From Dysgonomonas sp. 520 (lineage in GTDB: Bacteria; Bacteroidota; Bacteroidia; Bacteroidales; Dysgonomonadaceae): a DNA stretch of 64,000 bases. Each line of letters begins with the position of its first letter. The stretch's first letter is position 1. The DNA is taken from contig NZ_QVMP01000009.1 of NCBI RefSeq assembly GCF_010501095.1, positions 1 through 64,000 on the forward strand, written 5' to 3'. Of this stretch, positions 25,547-33,813 are shown piece after piece. The notes under the pieces are model-generated. The model ran no database searches. It was not told where the DNA came from and was given only the letters and a program-made list of their open reading frames with translations. Position numbers and translations under genes: made by a program.

Positions 25547-25752
25547 ATAATAAGATTATTTAGTCCTACAAAGTTATACATATTTTAATAGAATAGACAC
25601 ATTCTTATTATTTTGGGAGTAATTGAGCCTGTTTTTGGTTTTAATTACTCCCCAGACACGTTTTGCCTTTTCATCACTTTTGTAATGTCAAACGGTTGCG
25701 CAACTTACTTGACAAAGTAAAATTATACATTAACCATCTAAAATTAAAAAAG

Positions 25753-26238
25753 ATGAAAAAGGCATTTAATTTCGTATTAAACATTGATTTAAGTAAAGCT
25801 GAAGAATCAGAAAGATTAAGTAATCAATCTTCATTAGAAAGATTCAGTAAATTATCGGCAAACGGTTATAAATTCTTCCTAGAACCTAAGAATAACCGTA
25901 AAGGGGAAGCTTATTTATGGATAATTGCGACTAAAAAAGGTGAAGATAGAGAAGTATTTTCTCTATATGTAAATGAGCAAATATTGAATTATGTAATTAT
26001 TATCTTGACAGGACGAAATTCAGACATTTCTTGTATTGATGCTGATAATCTGAATTCATTTAATGAAGTTGTAAAGAACTTTGAACTGGAATTATATATG
26101 GCTGAAAGAACACAGGGTAAAACAATGAAAAATACTCACACAACAACGGTAATGACAATAACTAGTCATTATAAAAATGGTGTAATTGTTTACAGACCAT
26201 ACAAAAATCCTGAACTTAAAGCGTATTTGAACGCTTAA
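25753..26238 (+). CDS. unknown 161-residue element protein
   Basis: Start taken at MKKAFNFVLN after a purine-rich AAAAAAG stretch; the upstream ATG at 25663 would add 30 poorly composed residues. Alpha/beta with AYLWIIATKKGEDREVFSLYVNEQILNYVIIILTG in the middle and a polar tail ending YKNPELKAYLNA. No recognised family. A strong terminator follows at 26252-26278. Confidence 0.5.
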   Translation: MKKAFNFVLNIDLSKAEESERLSNQSSLERFSKLSANGYKFFLEPKNNRKGEAYLWIIATKKGEDREVFSLYVNEQILNYVIIILTGRNSDISCIDADNLNSFNEVVKNFELELYMAERTQGKTMKNTHTTTVMTITSHYKNGVIVYRPYKNPELKAYLNA

Positions 26239-26251
26239 TAGCTATTTCAAA

Positions 26252-26278
26252 GGGCAGGTAATTCTGCCTGCCCTTTTT
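26252..26278 (+). terminator. terminator after the 25753 gene
   Basis: GGGCAGG (26252-26258) pairs with CCTGCCC (26267-26273), followed by TTTTT. A second hairpin, CTAGACA/TGTCTAG (26297-26324), lies in the leader of the next gene. Confidence 0.85.
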
Positions 26279-26355
26279 CCTCTCAATTTTATTAATCTAG
26301 ACAAGATACATTTTGTGTGTCTAGCCATTCTTACGCCCTATAAAAAGATAAAATT

Positions 26356-28188
26356 ATGAATAATAATAAACTGCATTTCGATTTGTACACAGAACCCCTA
26401 AATATTAAAGAGGGACAATTTCTAAAAGATATAATGTCTGAAATTCCGACAAATACTATCCTTTCCAAAACATTGCCAGGACTTGGAGCGACAACATTGG
26501 AGATTGAATCTAGTAGACATTCTATTATAATTGAACCGAATGTTCCTGTTATAAAAGGTAAAGAGAAAAAACATAAAGGAGATTTGTTTGGGGTATATGA
26601 GGGAATAACAACCGATGATGTTATTGACTATTTACTAGAACCAACAGAGAAGTATAAGAAACTAATGACTACACCCGAAAGTTTCTTTAAAATAGTCAGA
26701 GCAATGAATGCTTTACAAATAGACTTCTATAAAGACTTTATGTTACTCTTTGATGAATGTGATAAGATTGTTAAAGATATAAGTTATAGAAGTACAATAG
26801 CATTACCAATTGAAGATTTTTTCCTTTTTGAAAATAAGGCTTTTGTTTCGGCAACTCCGATTTTACCTAGCGATCCCCGATTTGAACAACAAGATTTTCA
26901 AGTTATCAAAATTGTACCCGATTATGATTATACCCAGAAGATGCAATTAGTAACCACTAATAATGTTGTGGCAATATTCAGAGAAATATTGACTAGATGT
27001 GAAAATAAAGACCATATTTGTATTTTCTTGAACTCAACAGATACAATTCTGGCAATTATAAAAAAATTCAATCTAGAAAGTTGTTCCAAAGTATTTTGTT
27101 CGCAAGACAGTGTTGATAAATTAGAAAAATTAGGCTATTCAGATGCTTATTCAAATTTACAATTTGACAATAACAATAATGTGAAACTAGAACAATACAC
27201 CTTTTTTACTAGTCGATTCTTTTCTGCGGTTGATATTGACCTATCCACAAAACCAACAGTCATAATTATTTCCGATTTGTTCTATGCAAAACATTCTATG
27301 ATTGACCCACACACGGAATCAGTACAAATAATAGGACGTTTCAGAAATGGCACAGGTGGAATAATCCATGTTTCTAATACTAACCGAAACCTATCATATA
27401 AAACCCCAGAACAATTAGAAAATTATCTGGCTGGTTGCCATGAAACATATTTACAAATCAAACAATTATTCAAGACGGCAACAAACGAGGGAGTAAGAGA
27501 AACATTAAGAGAAGCATTAGAACGGATTACTTATGCTAAATACATTGATAGTGAGGGTAATAAAAATCATTTTGCCATTGATAACTACTTTGACGAAGAA
27601 AGAGTAAAAAGTTATTACATATATCCCTCTAGATTAAAACAAGCCTATGAGATTTCCGAACATTTCACTGTGAAATATCAATATTATCCGTTGCCTCTAG
27701 GCGATGAAGACCGTTTGAAAATAAGCAGAGCCGATAATAAAAAAGAAAGGCGTTTAGCGATTATCGAACAGCTAGATTTGCTTAACGGAGAAGAAGATGT
27801 TTATGACGAGCCGTTATTTAAAGAATTTCGGGATTCATTACACAGAGAAGATGCTTTGATAGTCGAAGTTTACGAGGAATTAGGAGAAGATTACACAAAA
27901 GATAATCTAATGAAAGACAAGAAAATGAATCTAGACTTAATTATACATCGAAGCAAAAACGGGAAAGACCGATTTCCGATTATGACTTCTGTATATGCTG
28001 TTTTTCAAGAGGGTGGAAGATACCCAGTCAATTATATAAAGAAAGAACTAAGAAAAATCTACGCTTTGTATGGAGATAATAACCCATATACAGCAAGAAA
28101 AATAGAAGAGTTCTTTAAAATAGCCAATTACGGTATTAAGGTTAGTGGGCAACGAGGATATTTGTTAGGAAAAAAACGCTTTTCATAA
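26356..28188 (+). CDS. divergent superfamily 2 helicase-like ATPase
   Basis: A 610-residue protein. SF2 motifs are in order: an altered Walker A, KTLPGLGATTLE (about 38-49), where the usual GKT/GKS is GATT; Walker B LLFDECDK (about 134-141, DECD); motif III-like VSATP (about 163-167); motif VI-like QIIGRFRNG (about 325-333). The C-terminal 250 residues are element-specific and charged. Likely handles DNA in replication or transfer of element 2. The missing Walker lysine raises doubt about canonical ATP hydrolysis. Confidence 0.65.
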   Translation: MNNNKLHFDLYTEPLNIKEGQFLKDIMSEIPTNTILSKTLPGLGATTLEIESSRHSIIIEPNVPVIKGKEKKHKGDLFGVYEGITTDDVIDYLLEPTEKYKKLMTTPESFFKIVRAMNALQIDFYKDFMLLFDECDKIVKDISYRSTIALPIEDFFLFENKAFVSATPILPSDPRFEQQDFQVIKIVPDYDYTQKMQLVTTNNVVAIFREILTRCENKDHICIFLNSTDTILAIIKKFNLESCSKVFCSQDSVDKLEKLGYSDAYSNLQFDNNNNVKLEQYTFFTSRFFSAVDIDLSTKPTVIIISDLFYAKHSMIDPHTESVQIIGRFRNGTGGIIHVSNTNRNLSYKTPEQLENYLAGCHETYLQIKQLFKTATNEGVRETLREALERITYAKYIDSEGNKNHFAIDNYFDEERVKSYYIYPSRLKQAYEISEHFTVKYQYYPLPLGDEDRLKISRADNKKERRLAIIEQLDLLNGEEDVYDEPLFKEFRDSLHREDALIVEVYEELGEDYTKDNLMKDKKMNLDLIIHRSKNGKDRFPIMTSVYAVFQEGGRYPVNYIKKELRKIYALYGDNNPYTARKIEEFFKIANYGIKVSGQRGYLLGKKRFS

Positions 28189-28278
28189 TATTTTCTAGAT
28201 AGGACATTTTTTAGAATTTATTGGTTATATACCCCCAAAACAGAAAATGTCCTACTTTATAGAAAAATAAAGCTAAGA

Positions 28279-28319
28279 AACCTCTAATCTCAATTTTTTA
28301 TACTTTGGGTTTAGAGGTT
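28279..28319. terminator. hairpin between convergent genes
   Basis: AACCTCTAA (28279-28287) pairs with TTAGAGGTT (28311-28319). A second inverted repeat, TAGGACATTTT (28200-28210) with AAAATGTCCTA (28244-28254), precedes it. Both lie between the helicase and the convergent Sel1/WG gene, so terminator function is likely. Confidence 0.55.
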
Positions 28320-28453
28320 AGTTGTGTTTTAGGTATTTATATCTATTTTTGATGTAATACTTTGTTGTAATCTATTAAATATAATACACAAGACATTCTG
28401 GAGAAATTGCTTTTAGAGAATGAAGGAGAAGAAGTTTTTTTAATCTCATTTTT

Positions 28454-29845
28454 TTATTTTGCAGGAACAAGAACTCCTCCTTTGTATCTGCCTAATTCTT
28501 TTCCGGTTTCATCGATCAGGAAACCCTGTTTATTTCCATTTTCGTCCCAGCCCGAAACATGTGCTGTGCCATTGTGAAAGCGTTCAACCTTGTAATACAT
28601 TGCCGGAATAGCTTCTTCACCTTTGGTGTTGAGGTATCCATATTTATCACCTGTTTTCATGACAGACAGCCCTTCATATGATTGTTCTATTTTGTCATAT
28701 TTTATAGGAGTGATCTCTTTTCCGGTTTTATCAATCAGCCCGAATTTGTTGTTGAGCTTAACTACCGCTACACCCCCTTTAAAAAGATTAACATCATCGT
28801 ATTTCATGGGAGCTATTATTTGATTTTGTTTATTTACAAAACCGAATTTATTATTTTGTTGCACCCCTGCCAAACCTTCCGAAAAGCTAAGTGCCCAGTC
28901 GTACATTAAAGGGATAATTTCTTTTCCGGTTTTATCAATATGTCCGTATTTTTCATTCAGTTTAGCGACAACCACCTCGTCCGAGAACCAACGATACAAC
29001 AAGTCATATTTGTAAGGGACAATCACCTTTCCGGTTTTATCAATCACCCCGAATTTACCTTTTAAAGAAACAGTAGCCAGACCGTCTTCGAATTCGTTGG
29101 CTTCATCATATTTCAATGGAATAACCTCTTTTCCGGTTTTGTCTATATACCCTCTTTTTTCTTTTAGCTCAACAGCAGCAAGCCCTTCACTAAAATTCCA
29201 TACATTATCATATTTAAAAGGGATAACTTCTTTTCCATATACATCTACATAGCCACACTTGTCGTACGATTTTATTTTTGCCAAACCTTCCGAAAAAAAT
29301 ATCAGGATATTTCTCTCAATAGGATACTTATTATTTAAAACCTGTATAGTTGCTCTTTCATGACCTTGTTCCGAAGCTTTTTTATACCATTTTAAGGCTG
29401 TTGCCCTGTCTTCTTCTACGCCTACTCCAAACTCATAGCACACAGCTAAAGAAAATTGAGCCATTGCAAGACCTTGGTCGGCAGCTTTTCGATACCATTG
29501 GGCAGCAATGGTTCTGTTATATTCCGAGCCCGTACCATTATAATAGGTGTCTCCTAACAGCTTCTGTGCCATTGCAAAACCCTGATCGGCAGCTTTCCTA
29601 TACCATTGGGCAGCTTTTGTATAATCAATTTTTCCGCCAAATCCTTTTTCGTAATATATACCCAACGCACATTGAGCCCTGTCATAACCCTGATTGGCCG
29701 ATTTAAGATACCATTCTTCGGCTTGTTTATACTCTTTGTTTTTAAACAATTCGAATCCTTTCTGATATTGTTCCTCTGCGGTTGTTTGTCCGGTTAGTGT
29801 AACAAACATCAGGAGAGATGAGAGTATCAATAAAATCTTTTTCAT
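28454..29845 (-). CDS. exported Sel1-repeat and WG-repeat protein
   Basis: A 463-residue protein. Signal peptide 1-22 (LMFVTLTGQT). Residues about 23-170 hold Sel1/TPR-like repeats (AEEWYLKSANQGYDRAQCALGIYYEKGFG; AAQWYRKAADQGFAMAQ twice). Residues about 185-445 are WG repeats of the form GYIDKTGKEVIPLKYD...FSEGLA, about ten of them. Such proteins act as binding scaffolds outside the cytoplasm. Composition is closer to the chromosome than to the CTAG-rich element genes, so it may be a later acquisition by the element. A -7 box lies on the minus strand at 29881-29888. Confidence 0.85.
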   Translation of the reverse strand: MKKILLILSSLLMFVTLTGQTTAEEQYQKGFELFKNKEYKQAEEWYLKSANQGYDRAQCALGIYYEKGFGGKIDYTKAAQWYRKAADQGFAMAQKLLGDTYYNGTGSEYNRTIAAQWYRKAADQGLAMAQFSLAVCYEFGVGVEEDRATALKWYKKASEQGHERATIQVLNNKYPIERNILIFFSEGLAKIKSYDKCGYVDVYGKEVIPFKYDNVWNFSEGLAAVELKEKRGYIDKTGKEVIPLKYDEANEFEDGLATVSLKGKFGVIDKTGKVIVPYKYDLLYRWFSDEVVVAKLNEKYGHIDKTGKEIIPLMYDWALSFSEGLAGVQQNNKFGFVNKQNQIIAPMKYDDVNLFKGGVAVVKLNNKFGLIDKTGKEITPIKYDKIEQSYEGLSVMKTGDKYGYLNTKGEEAIPAMYYKVERFHNGTAHVSGWDENGNKQGFLIDETGKELGRYKGGVLVPAK

Positions 29846-29888
29846 AAGCTATATTTAAATATCAGGTTTTATGGGTCTTACAAAGGTA

Positions 29889-30605
29889 AAAAAATTATTG
29901 AACACAAATATTATGTTCAATGCTTTTATACAGCATAATTGTTGCGTCAACACTAAAAACTATCTAATCCGGACAAGCGTTAAAAAAATGATTATTTTGT
30001 TTGCTTAAAACAAATTGAAAACAAAAATTGACCTTTACTAGATAAAAACGATTCTTAAATTTCTTATTAATTTCTGCTATTCCCTTTATAAGGAAAAGTC
30101 AAATAAGGAATATTTTTAGGAAAGTATGAGATACACTCACAATATTAACCTTATCCTCAAAATACCCCTCCCCATAAACGAAAAATAAAAAATCATATAT
30201 AATTGCCGTTCCAGATAGAGAAATGTCCCCTCCTACCATTGACTAAGGAAAAACAAATCTTCCACACAAAAAAACATTTAAGAATCGGTTTAGGAAAAGA
30301 CAGAGGGAAATTTAGGTGTTTTTGTTCTCTGAAAAAACTCTCCTAAAATCTTAATATATCACCTTTTTTTAGAATGAAAAGCGAAAAAAATCAATCGGAA
30401 GAAAAGATTAATCGAAAATAAAACAATTTTTCAGATTCAAGCCAAACAAATAAACTTTTCTATTGTGGTTTACTTCTGAAATATATTGTTATGAAAAATA
30501 TTCACTTTCATTATTAGTGAATGTTTGTTTGATTATCAGCAAGTTATCATTCTAGAATAAATAAAAACAATCACTCTTATTATTAACCCTATAAAACTGA
30601 ATATT
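29889..30605. other. non-coding region before the minimal recombinase, with inverted repeats
   Basis: About 715 AT-rich bases without a gene. CGATTCTTAAAT (30049-30060) and ATTTAAGAATCG (30276-30287) form a perfect 12-bp inverted repeat 215 bases apart. ATTCACT (30500-30506) and AGTGAAT (30516-30522) form a tighter one near the recombinase start. These could be recombination sites or regulatory sites for the adjacent enzyme. Confidence 0.5.
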
Positions 30606-31193
30606 ATGAGCCTAAAATATAGCAATACAACGGCTGATTATTTGAATTGGAATGAAGCAATGAATTTGATTCACAAATTGACAAAAGACGGAGAACATAA
30701 TGCAAGTTTGCTTATCGCTATCGGTTGCTTTTGGGGATTGCGAATTTCTGATATTTTAGCTTTACGTTGGAATCAAATACTAGAAGTAGAAGAATTTACG
30801 ATTATTGAGAAAAAGACAGGTAAAAACAGAACAATTAGAATAAATCAGCAATTAAAAAGACATATTGTAGATTGTTATAAACAAATCAATCCAATGGGTA
30901 TAAATAGCCCGATTCTAGTAAGTCAGAAAGGCACGGTTTATTCAGTTCAGCGGATAAACGTAATACTAAAGGAATTGAAGTCTAAATACAAATTATCTGT
31001 TAAAAACTTTAGCTGCCATTCACTAAGAAAAACTTTCGGGAGACAAGTGTATAATAACAATTCTGAAAACGCAGAATTAGCACTAGTCAAATTAATGGAA
31101 CTGTTTAATCATTCAAGTATTTCAATTACAAAGAGATATTTAGGACTGAAACAGGAAGAACTATTACAAACCTACGATTCTCTAACTTTTTAG
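30606..31193 (+). CDS. minimal tyrosine recombinase (catalytic domain only)
   Basis: A 195-residue protein, about half the length of the two integrases, lacking arm-binding and most core-binding domains. Catalytic residues are complete: Arg I in GCFWGLRISDIL (about residue 42), Lys in KKTGKNRT, His/Arg in CHSLRKTFGR (about 139-148), His in FNHSSISITKRYLG with the tyrosine at about residue 178. Possible roles are DNA inversion, resolution of multimers or XerH-like activity on sites in the preceding inverted-repeat region. It is followed directly by the tandem structured RNAs. Confidence 0.82.
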   Translation: MSLKYSNTTADYLNWNEAMNLIHKLTKDGEHNASLLIAIGCFWGLRISDILALRWNQILEVEEFTIIEKKTGKNRTIRINQQLKRHIVDCYKQINPMGINSPILVSQKGTVYSVQRINVILKELKSKYKLSVKNFSCHSLRKTFGRQVYNNNSENAELALVKLMELFNHSSISITKRYLGLKQEELLQTYDSLTF

Positions 31194-31202
31194 TTGAAAA
31201 AC

Positions 31203-31232
31203 TTGATACTAATAACGCTTTTCGTAAATTTG
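31203..31232 (+). promoter_or_regulatory. promoter of structured RNA copy 2
   Basis: TTG (31203-31205), 19-base spacer, TAAATTTG (31225-31232). The segment beginning AACGCTTTT and running to CTAATTCC is repeated before copy 3, showing that the promoter was duplicated with the RNA. Confidence 0.65.
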
Positions 31233-31239
31233 TGCTAAT

Positions 31240-31487
31240 TCCAAAAGTCAAAGAGTTGATTTTTAGAAGGACTTATTAATGAAAGCATAAAAGCATTACT
31301 CTTGATTTGAAAATCTCGACAATTTTTAGCCATCAAGGAGTGATAGCAGCCTGCTTTCATGTCATTTGTATATATCCCTGTAAAGGTTTATAAATAATGG
31401 CATGAGGCGGTTGTCTATTTACTTTGAATGGCAGGGAGTCGAGACCCTTCAAATCAAGTATTTAGCAATCGTTCTCATGCTTTTTTG
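31240..31487 (+). ncRNA. structured RNA, copy 2 of the family
   Basis: P1: 31301-31311 (CTTGATTTGAA) with 31448-31458, 11 bp. P2: 31314-31320 (TCTCGAC) with 31438-31444. Internal loop AATTTTTA. P3: GCCAT (31329-31333) with ATGGC (31428-31432), extended by further pairs. Apical GCATGAG (31400-31406) can pair with CTCATGC in the tail (31474-31480), immediately followed by six T. Architecture equals copies 1 and 3 despite different stem sequences. Ends estimated from promoter and T run. Confidence 0.7.
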
Positions 31488-31504
31488 TTTTAGTGAGAAT
31501 ATTA

Positions 31505-31534
31505 TTTGTAACAAAAACGCTTTTGTTATCTTTG
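31505..31534 (+). promoter_or_regulatory. promoter of structured RNA copy 3
   Basis: TTTG (31505-31508), 18-base spacer, TATCTTTG (31527-31534), a close fit to the Bacteroidetes consensus. It lies just after the T run of copy 2. Confidence 0.65.
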
Positions 31535-31540
31535 TTCTAA

Positions 31541-31782
31541 TTCCGATTTATTGAAGTGTCGACTATCGGAAGGACATATTTAAGAGCGTTTAAGTATATT
31601 ACTTTGTCTTAGAAAATCCCCAATTTTCAAAGCCGTACATTGTAATAGACAACAAACGCTCACGCTTTCTTTGTATATAAGTATCTTATATATGATAAGG
31701 GCGTGAGACTGTTGTTTATTTGTACGGTGGGTATGGGGATACCTCTAAGACAGATAAGATTTAGCAGTTCTCACGCTTTTTT
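31541..31782 (+). ncRNA. structured RNA, copy 3 of the family
   Basis: P1: 31605-31613 (TGTCTTAGA) with 31744-31752. P2: 31616-31621 (ATCCCC) with 31735-31740. Internal loop AATTTTCAAAG. P3: CCGTACA (31633-31639) with TGTACGG (31721-31727), then ATAGACAACA with TGTTGTTTAT. Apical stem CTCACGC (31659-31665) with GCGTGAG (31701-31707). A second CTCACGC at 31770-31776 followed by six T can displace the first. Same P1 as copy 1, different P2 and P3. Precedes a secreted-protein gene, as copy 1 does. Confidence 0.72.
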
Positions 31783-31837
31783 ATTTATATAACCAGTCTT
31801 TAAGAGAACGGAAAGACACAAACAGTGCGAATAGATT

Positions 31838-32218
31838 ATGAACAAAAAGGTAATTATCCCTATCTTATTTCTTTTCCTTTGCTTAGCAGCACAAGGGCAA
31901 AACGAAATTTTATCAGAGGTTGTAACAGTCTCTGCAAGTATGCAAACCGAATATCTTGGTCAAGTTTCAACACAGAAAGTTATGATTAAAATTGCAAAAG
32001 TGGGTAGTGCTCCAACAAGAAATGGTCTTTTATCATACCAAACACAAGCAAAAGATTGTGTAATAGCTTATCGAATAGTGCCAAAACAAACTTATTTTGG
32101 TCAATCTGCAACAAGATATACATATCTTTCTCCGTATGCTACTATTTATTATGATAGTAGAAATGATGTTTATTATGCACAAATAGGCGCATACAGTACA
32201 ATCTATTTTAATCTGTGA
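31838..32218 (+). CDS. small secreted protein of unknown function
   Basis: A 126-residue protein. Signal peptide (1-20, cleavage near AQG). The mature part is beta-rich and Tyr-rich (YRIVPKQTYFGQSATRYTYLSPYATIYYDSRNDVYYAQIGAYSTIYFNL). Not recognised. It starts about 55 bases after structured RNA copy 3 and heads a row of four small genes in the same direction. Confidence 0.55.
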   Translation: MNKKVIIPILFLFLCLAAQGQNEILSEVVTVSASMQTEYLGQVSTQKVMIKIAKVGSAPTRNGLLSYQTQAKDCVIAYRIVPKQTYFGQSATRYTYLSPYATIYYDSRNDVYYAQIGAYSTIYFNL

Positions 32219-32243
32219 AATCAATAGTAATAATCTGAGATTT

Positions 32244-32999
32244 ATGAAAACAAAAATATATTTACTCGTCTTTATATCTTCCTTTTGTATTTCATGTAAT
32301 AAGAATACTGAAATTCTCGAATCTTTGTCAAATTCTACTTTTATGAATGAAAACGGCAACACAATTTCATTTGGAATTTATAGTAAAGGTAATTCTGTTT
32401 ACAAAGCGACATATTCTTATCCGTTTACTGTAAAAATATCTTATGATATAATTTATTCTACTTTCGATAACCCCAAATTACAATTTAGAGAGAATGATTT
32501 TTTAAATTTGAATAGGACGAACTCGGATGAAATATATCCTGAATTTGACATAGATAGTTTGGTTATAATTGACGAAAATACATTAAAGGCATTTGGTTTG
32601 TTTGAACAACTAGGTGAACCCGTTATTTATAAAAGACAAACAAAAGAAGATATTGAAAGAGCCAAAGAACACGAAGCTATTGCAAAAAAAAGAGCAATTG
32701 AAGAACAAGAGTTGAAAATACAAAATATAAAAAATAATATAGCAAAGTATGTGTACATTAAAAAGGGCTCTTATCTGGGGACTGATACCCTCTTTAATGA
32801 TACTGATTATACCATAGATGAAGTATCCTATAAGTATTTTTATGAAACGAAGACAGGATATATTAATGAAAATACTTATGGATCAATAGGAGTAACAAAA
32901 GAAACAAAGGAACATTATTTTCAAGCACACTCTAAAGTATCCGTTCCGCAAGGAAGTAAAATTATATCAATAAAAAGCCAAGTATTAGGAATAGATTAA
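32244..32999 (+). CDS. lipoprotein of unknown function (element 2)
   Basis: A 251-residue protein. Signal peptide MKTKIYLLVFISSF with lipobox CISC (Cys about 18). The first half is beta-rich; residues about 130-165 form a charged helix (TKEDIERAKEHEAIAKKRAIEEQELKIQNIKNN) likely to be coiled coil, followed by a C-terminal domain with repeated Tyr. Its signal sequence is nearly the same as that of the lipoprotein at 33086, suggesting duplication of the 5' end. Function not recognised. Confidence 0.6.
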   Translation: MKTKIYLLVFISSFCISCNKNTEILESLSNSTFMNENGNTISFGIYSKGNSVYKATYSYPFTVKISYDIIYSTFDNPKLQFRENDFLNLNRTNSDEIYPEFDIDSLVIIDENTLKAFGLFEQLGEPVIYKRQTKEDIERAKEHEAIAKKRAIEEQELKIQNIKNNIAKYVYIKKGSYLGTDTLFNDTDYTIDEVSYKYFYETKTGYINENTYGSIGVTKETKEHYFQAHSKVSVPQGSKIISIKSQVLGID

Positions 33000-33010
33000 T
33001 TATGAAACAA

Positions 33011-33071
33011 AGCAATAAGGACAAGATTATATTTTATTTAAAATAGAGAATTGATTTTGTCCCTTATTGCC
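33011..33071 (+). terminator. hairpin between the two lipoprotein genes
   Basis: GCAATAAGG-ACAAG (from 33011) pairs with TTGTCCCTTATTGC (ending 33071) across an AT-rich middle. It lies in an 86-base gap and could be a terminator or an RNA-stability element. It has no clean T run. Confidence 0.45.
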
Positions 33072-33085
33072 TAAATTCTATTAGC

Positions 33086-33811
33086 ATGAAAACAAAAATC
33101 TATCTACTAGGTTTTATAACATTGCTTTCTTTTGCTTGTAATAGTTCAAACAAACAAGAAAGCTACAACTCTCTGTTTGATTTATCCGATTGGAATAAAG
33201 TAAAAGAGGTATTTAACCAATGGAGGAAACAGGAAATAAAGAAAGGCTATTTTGTTGAAAACTGTTTAAGCAATCCAGAGGAATTTATAAATAAGTATGG
33301 CGACAAATGGGAAACAGACAGTTTAAGATATGCTTTGCCAAATTTATTAGAGAAGTTTAATTCTGATATTGATACCTGTATGGTGGATATAAATCTAGAT
33401 GGAAAACAAGATGTTATTTTCAAAATAAATCCGATTGATTGTGTAAATGGAGCATCTACACACCCACCGTTATATATTTTAGTTGTTTCTAGTAAAAATA
33501 GCTATATAATTGATAATACTTGTATTAGTAAAGTTAAAACGGCGATTAGAGATTATACAAAGCAGTTATCTAATAGAGAATATCAATGGTTTCAGATTGA
33601 TAGTATTAGGAATGACAAAGGAATTATTATAATATCGGGAAACTCTAGTATATATCTGAATGATGATGCAAATTGCTGTCCTAGTATTGAATTGAATTTT
33701 ATTGCTTATATAGATAAATCAATGAAAGGACATATTAATATTGAAGCTATTAATACAAATCAGTTTGATAATACAGAAAGTAAATTTAAAACGAAATTGG
33801 TAATTAAATAA
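33086..33811 (+). CDS. lipoprotein of unknown function (element 2, second)
   Basis: A 241-residue protein. Signal MKTKIYLLGFITLLSF and lipobox FAC (Cys about 18), then NSSNKQES. The mature region includes DTCMVDINLDGKQDVIFKINPIDC, an Asp-rich loop like calcium-binding FG-GAP/dockerin-type turns, and INDDANCCPSIE-like Cys pairs. No family named. It ends two bases before the TPR gene, so the two are an operon. Confidence 0.6.
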   Translation: MKTKIYLLGFITLLSFACNSSNKQESYNSLFDLSDWNKVKEVFNQWRKQEIKKGYFVENCLSNPEEFINKYGDKWETDSLRYALPNLLEKFNSDIDTCMVDINLDGKQDVIFKINPIDCVNGASTHPPLYILVVSSKNSYIIDNTCISKVKTAIRDYTKQLSNREYQWFQIDSIRNDKGIIIISGNSSIYLNDDANCCPSIELNFIAYIDKSMKGHINIEAINTNQFDNTESKFKTKLVIK

Positions 33812-33813
33812 TT

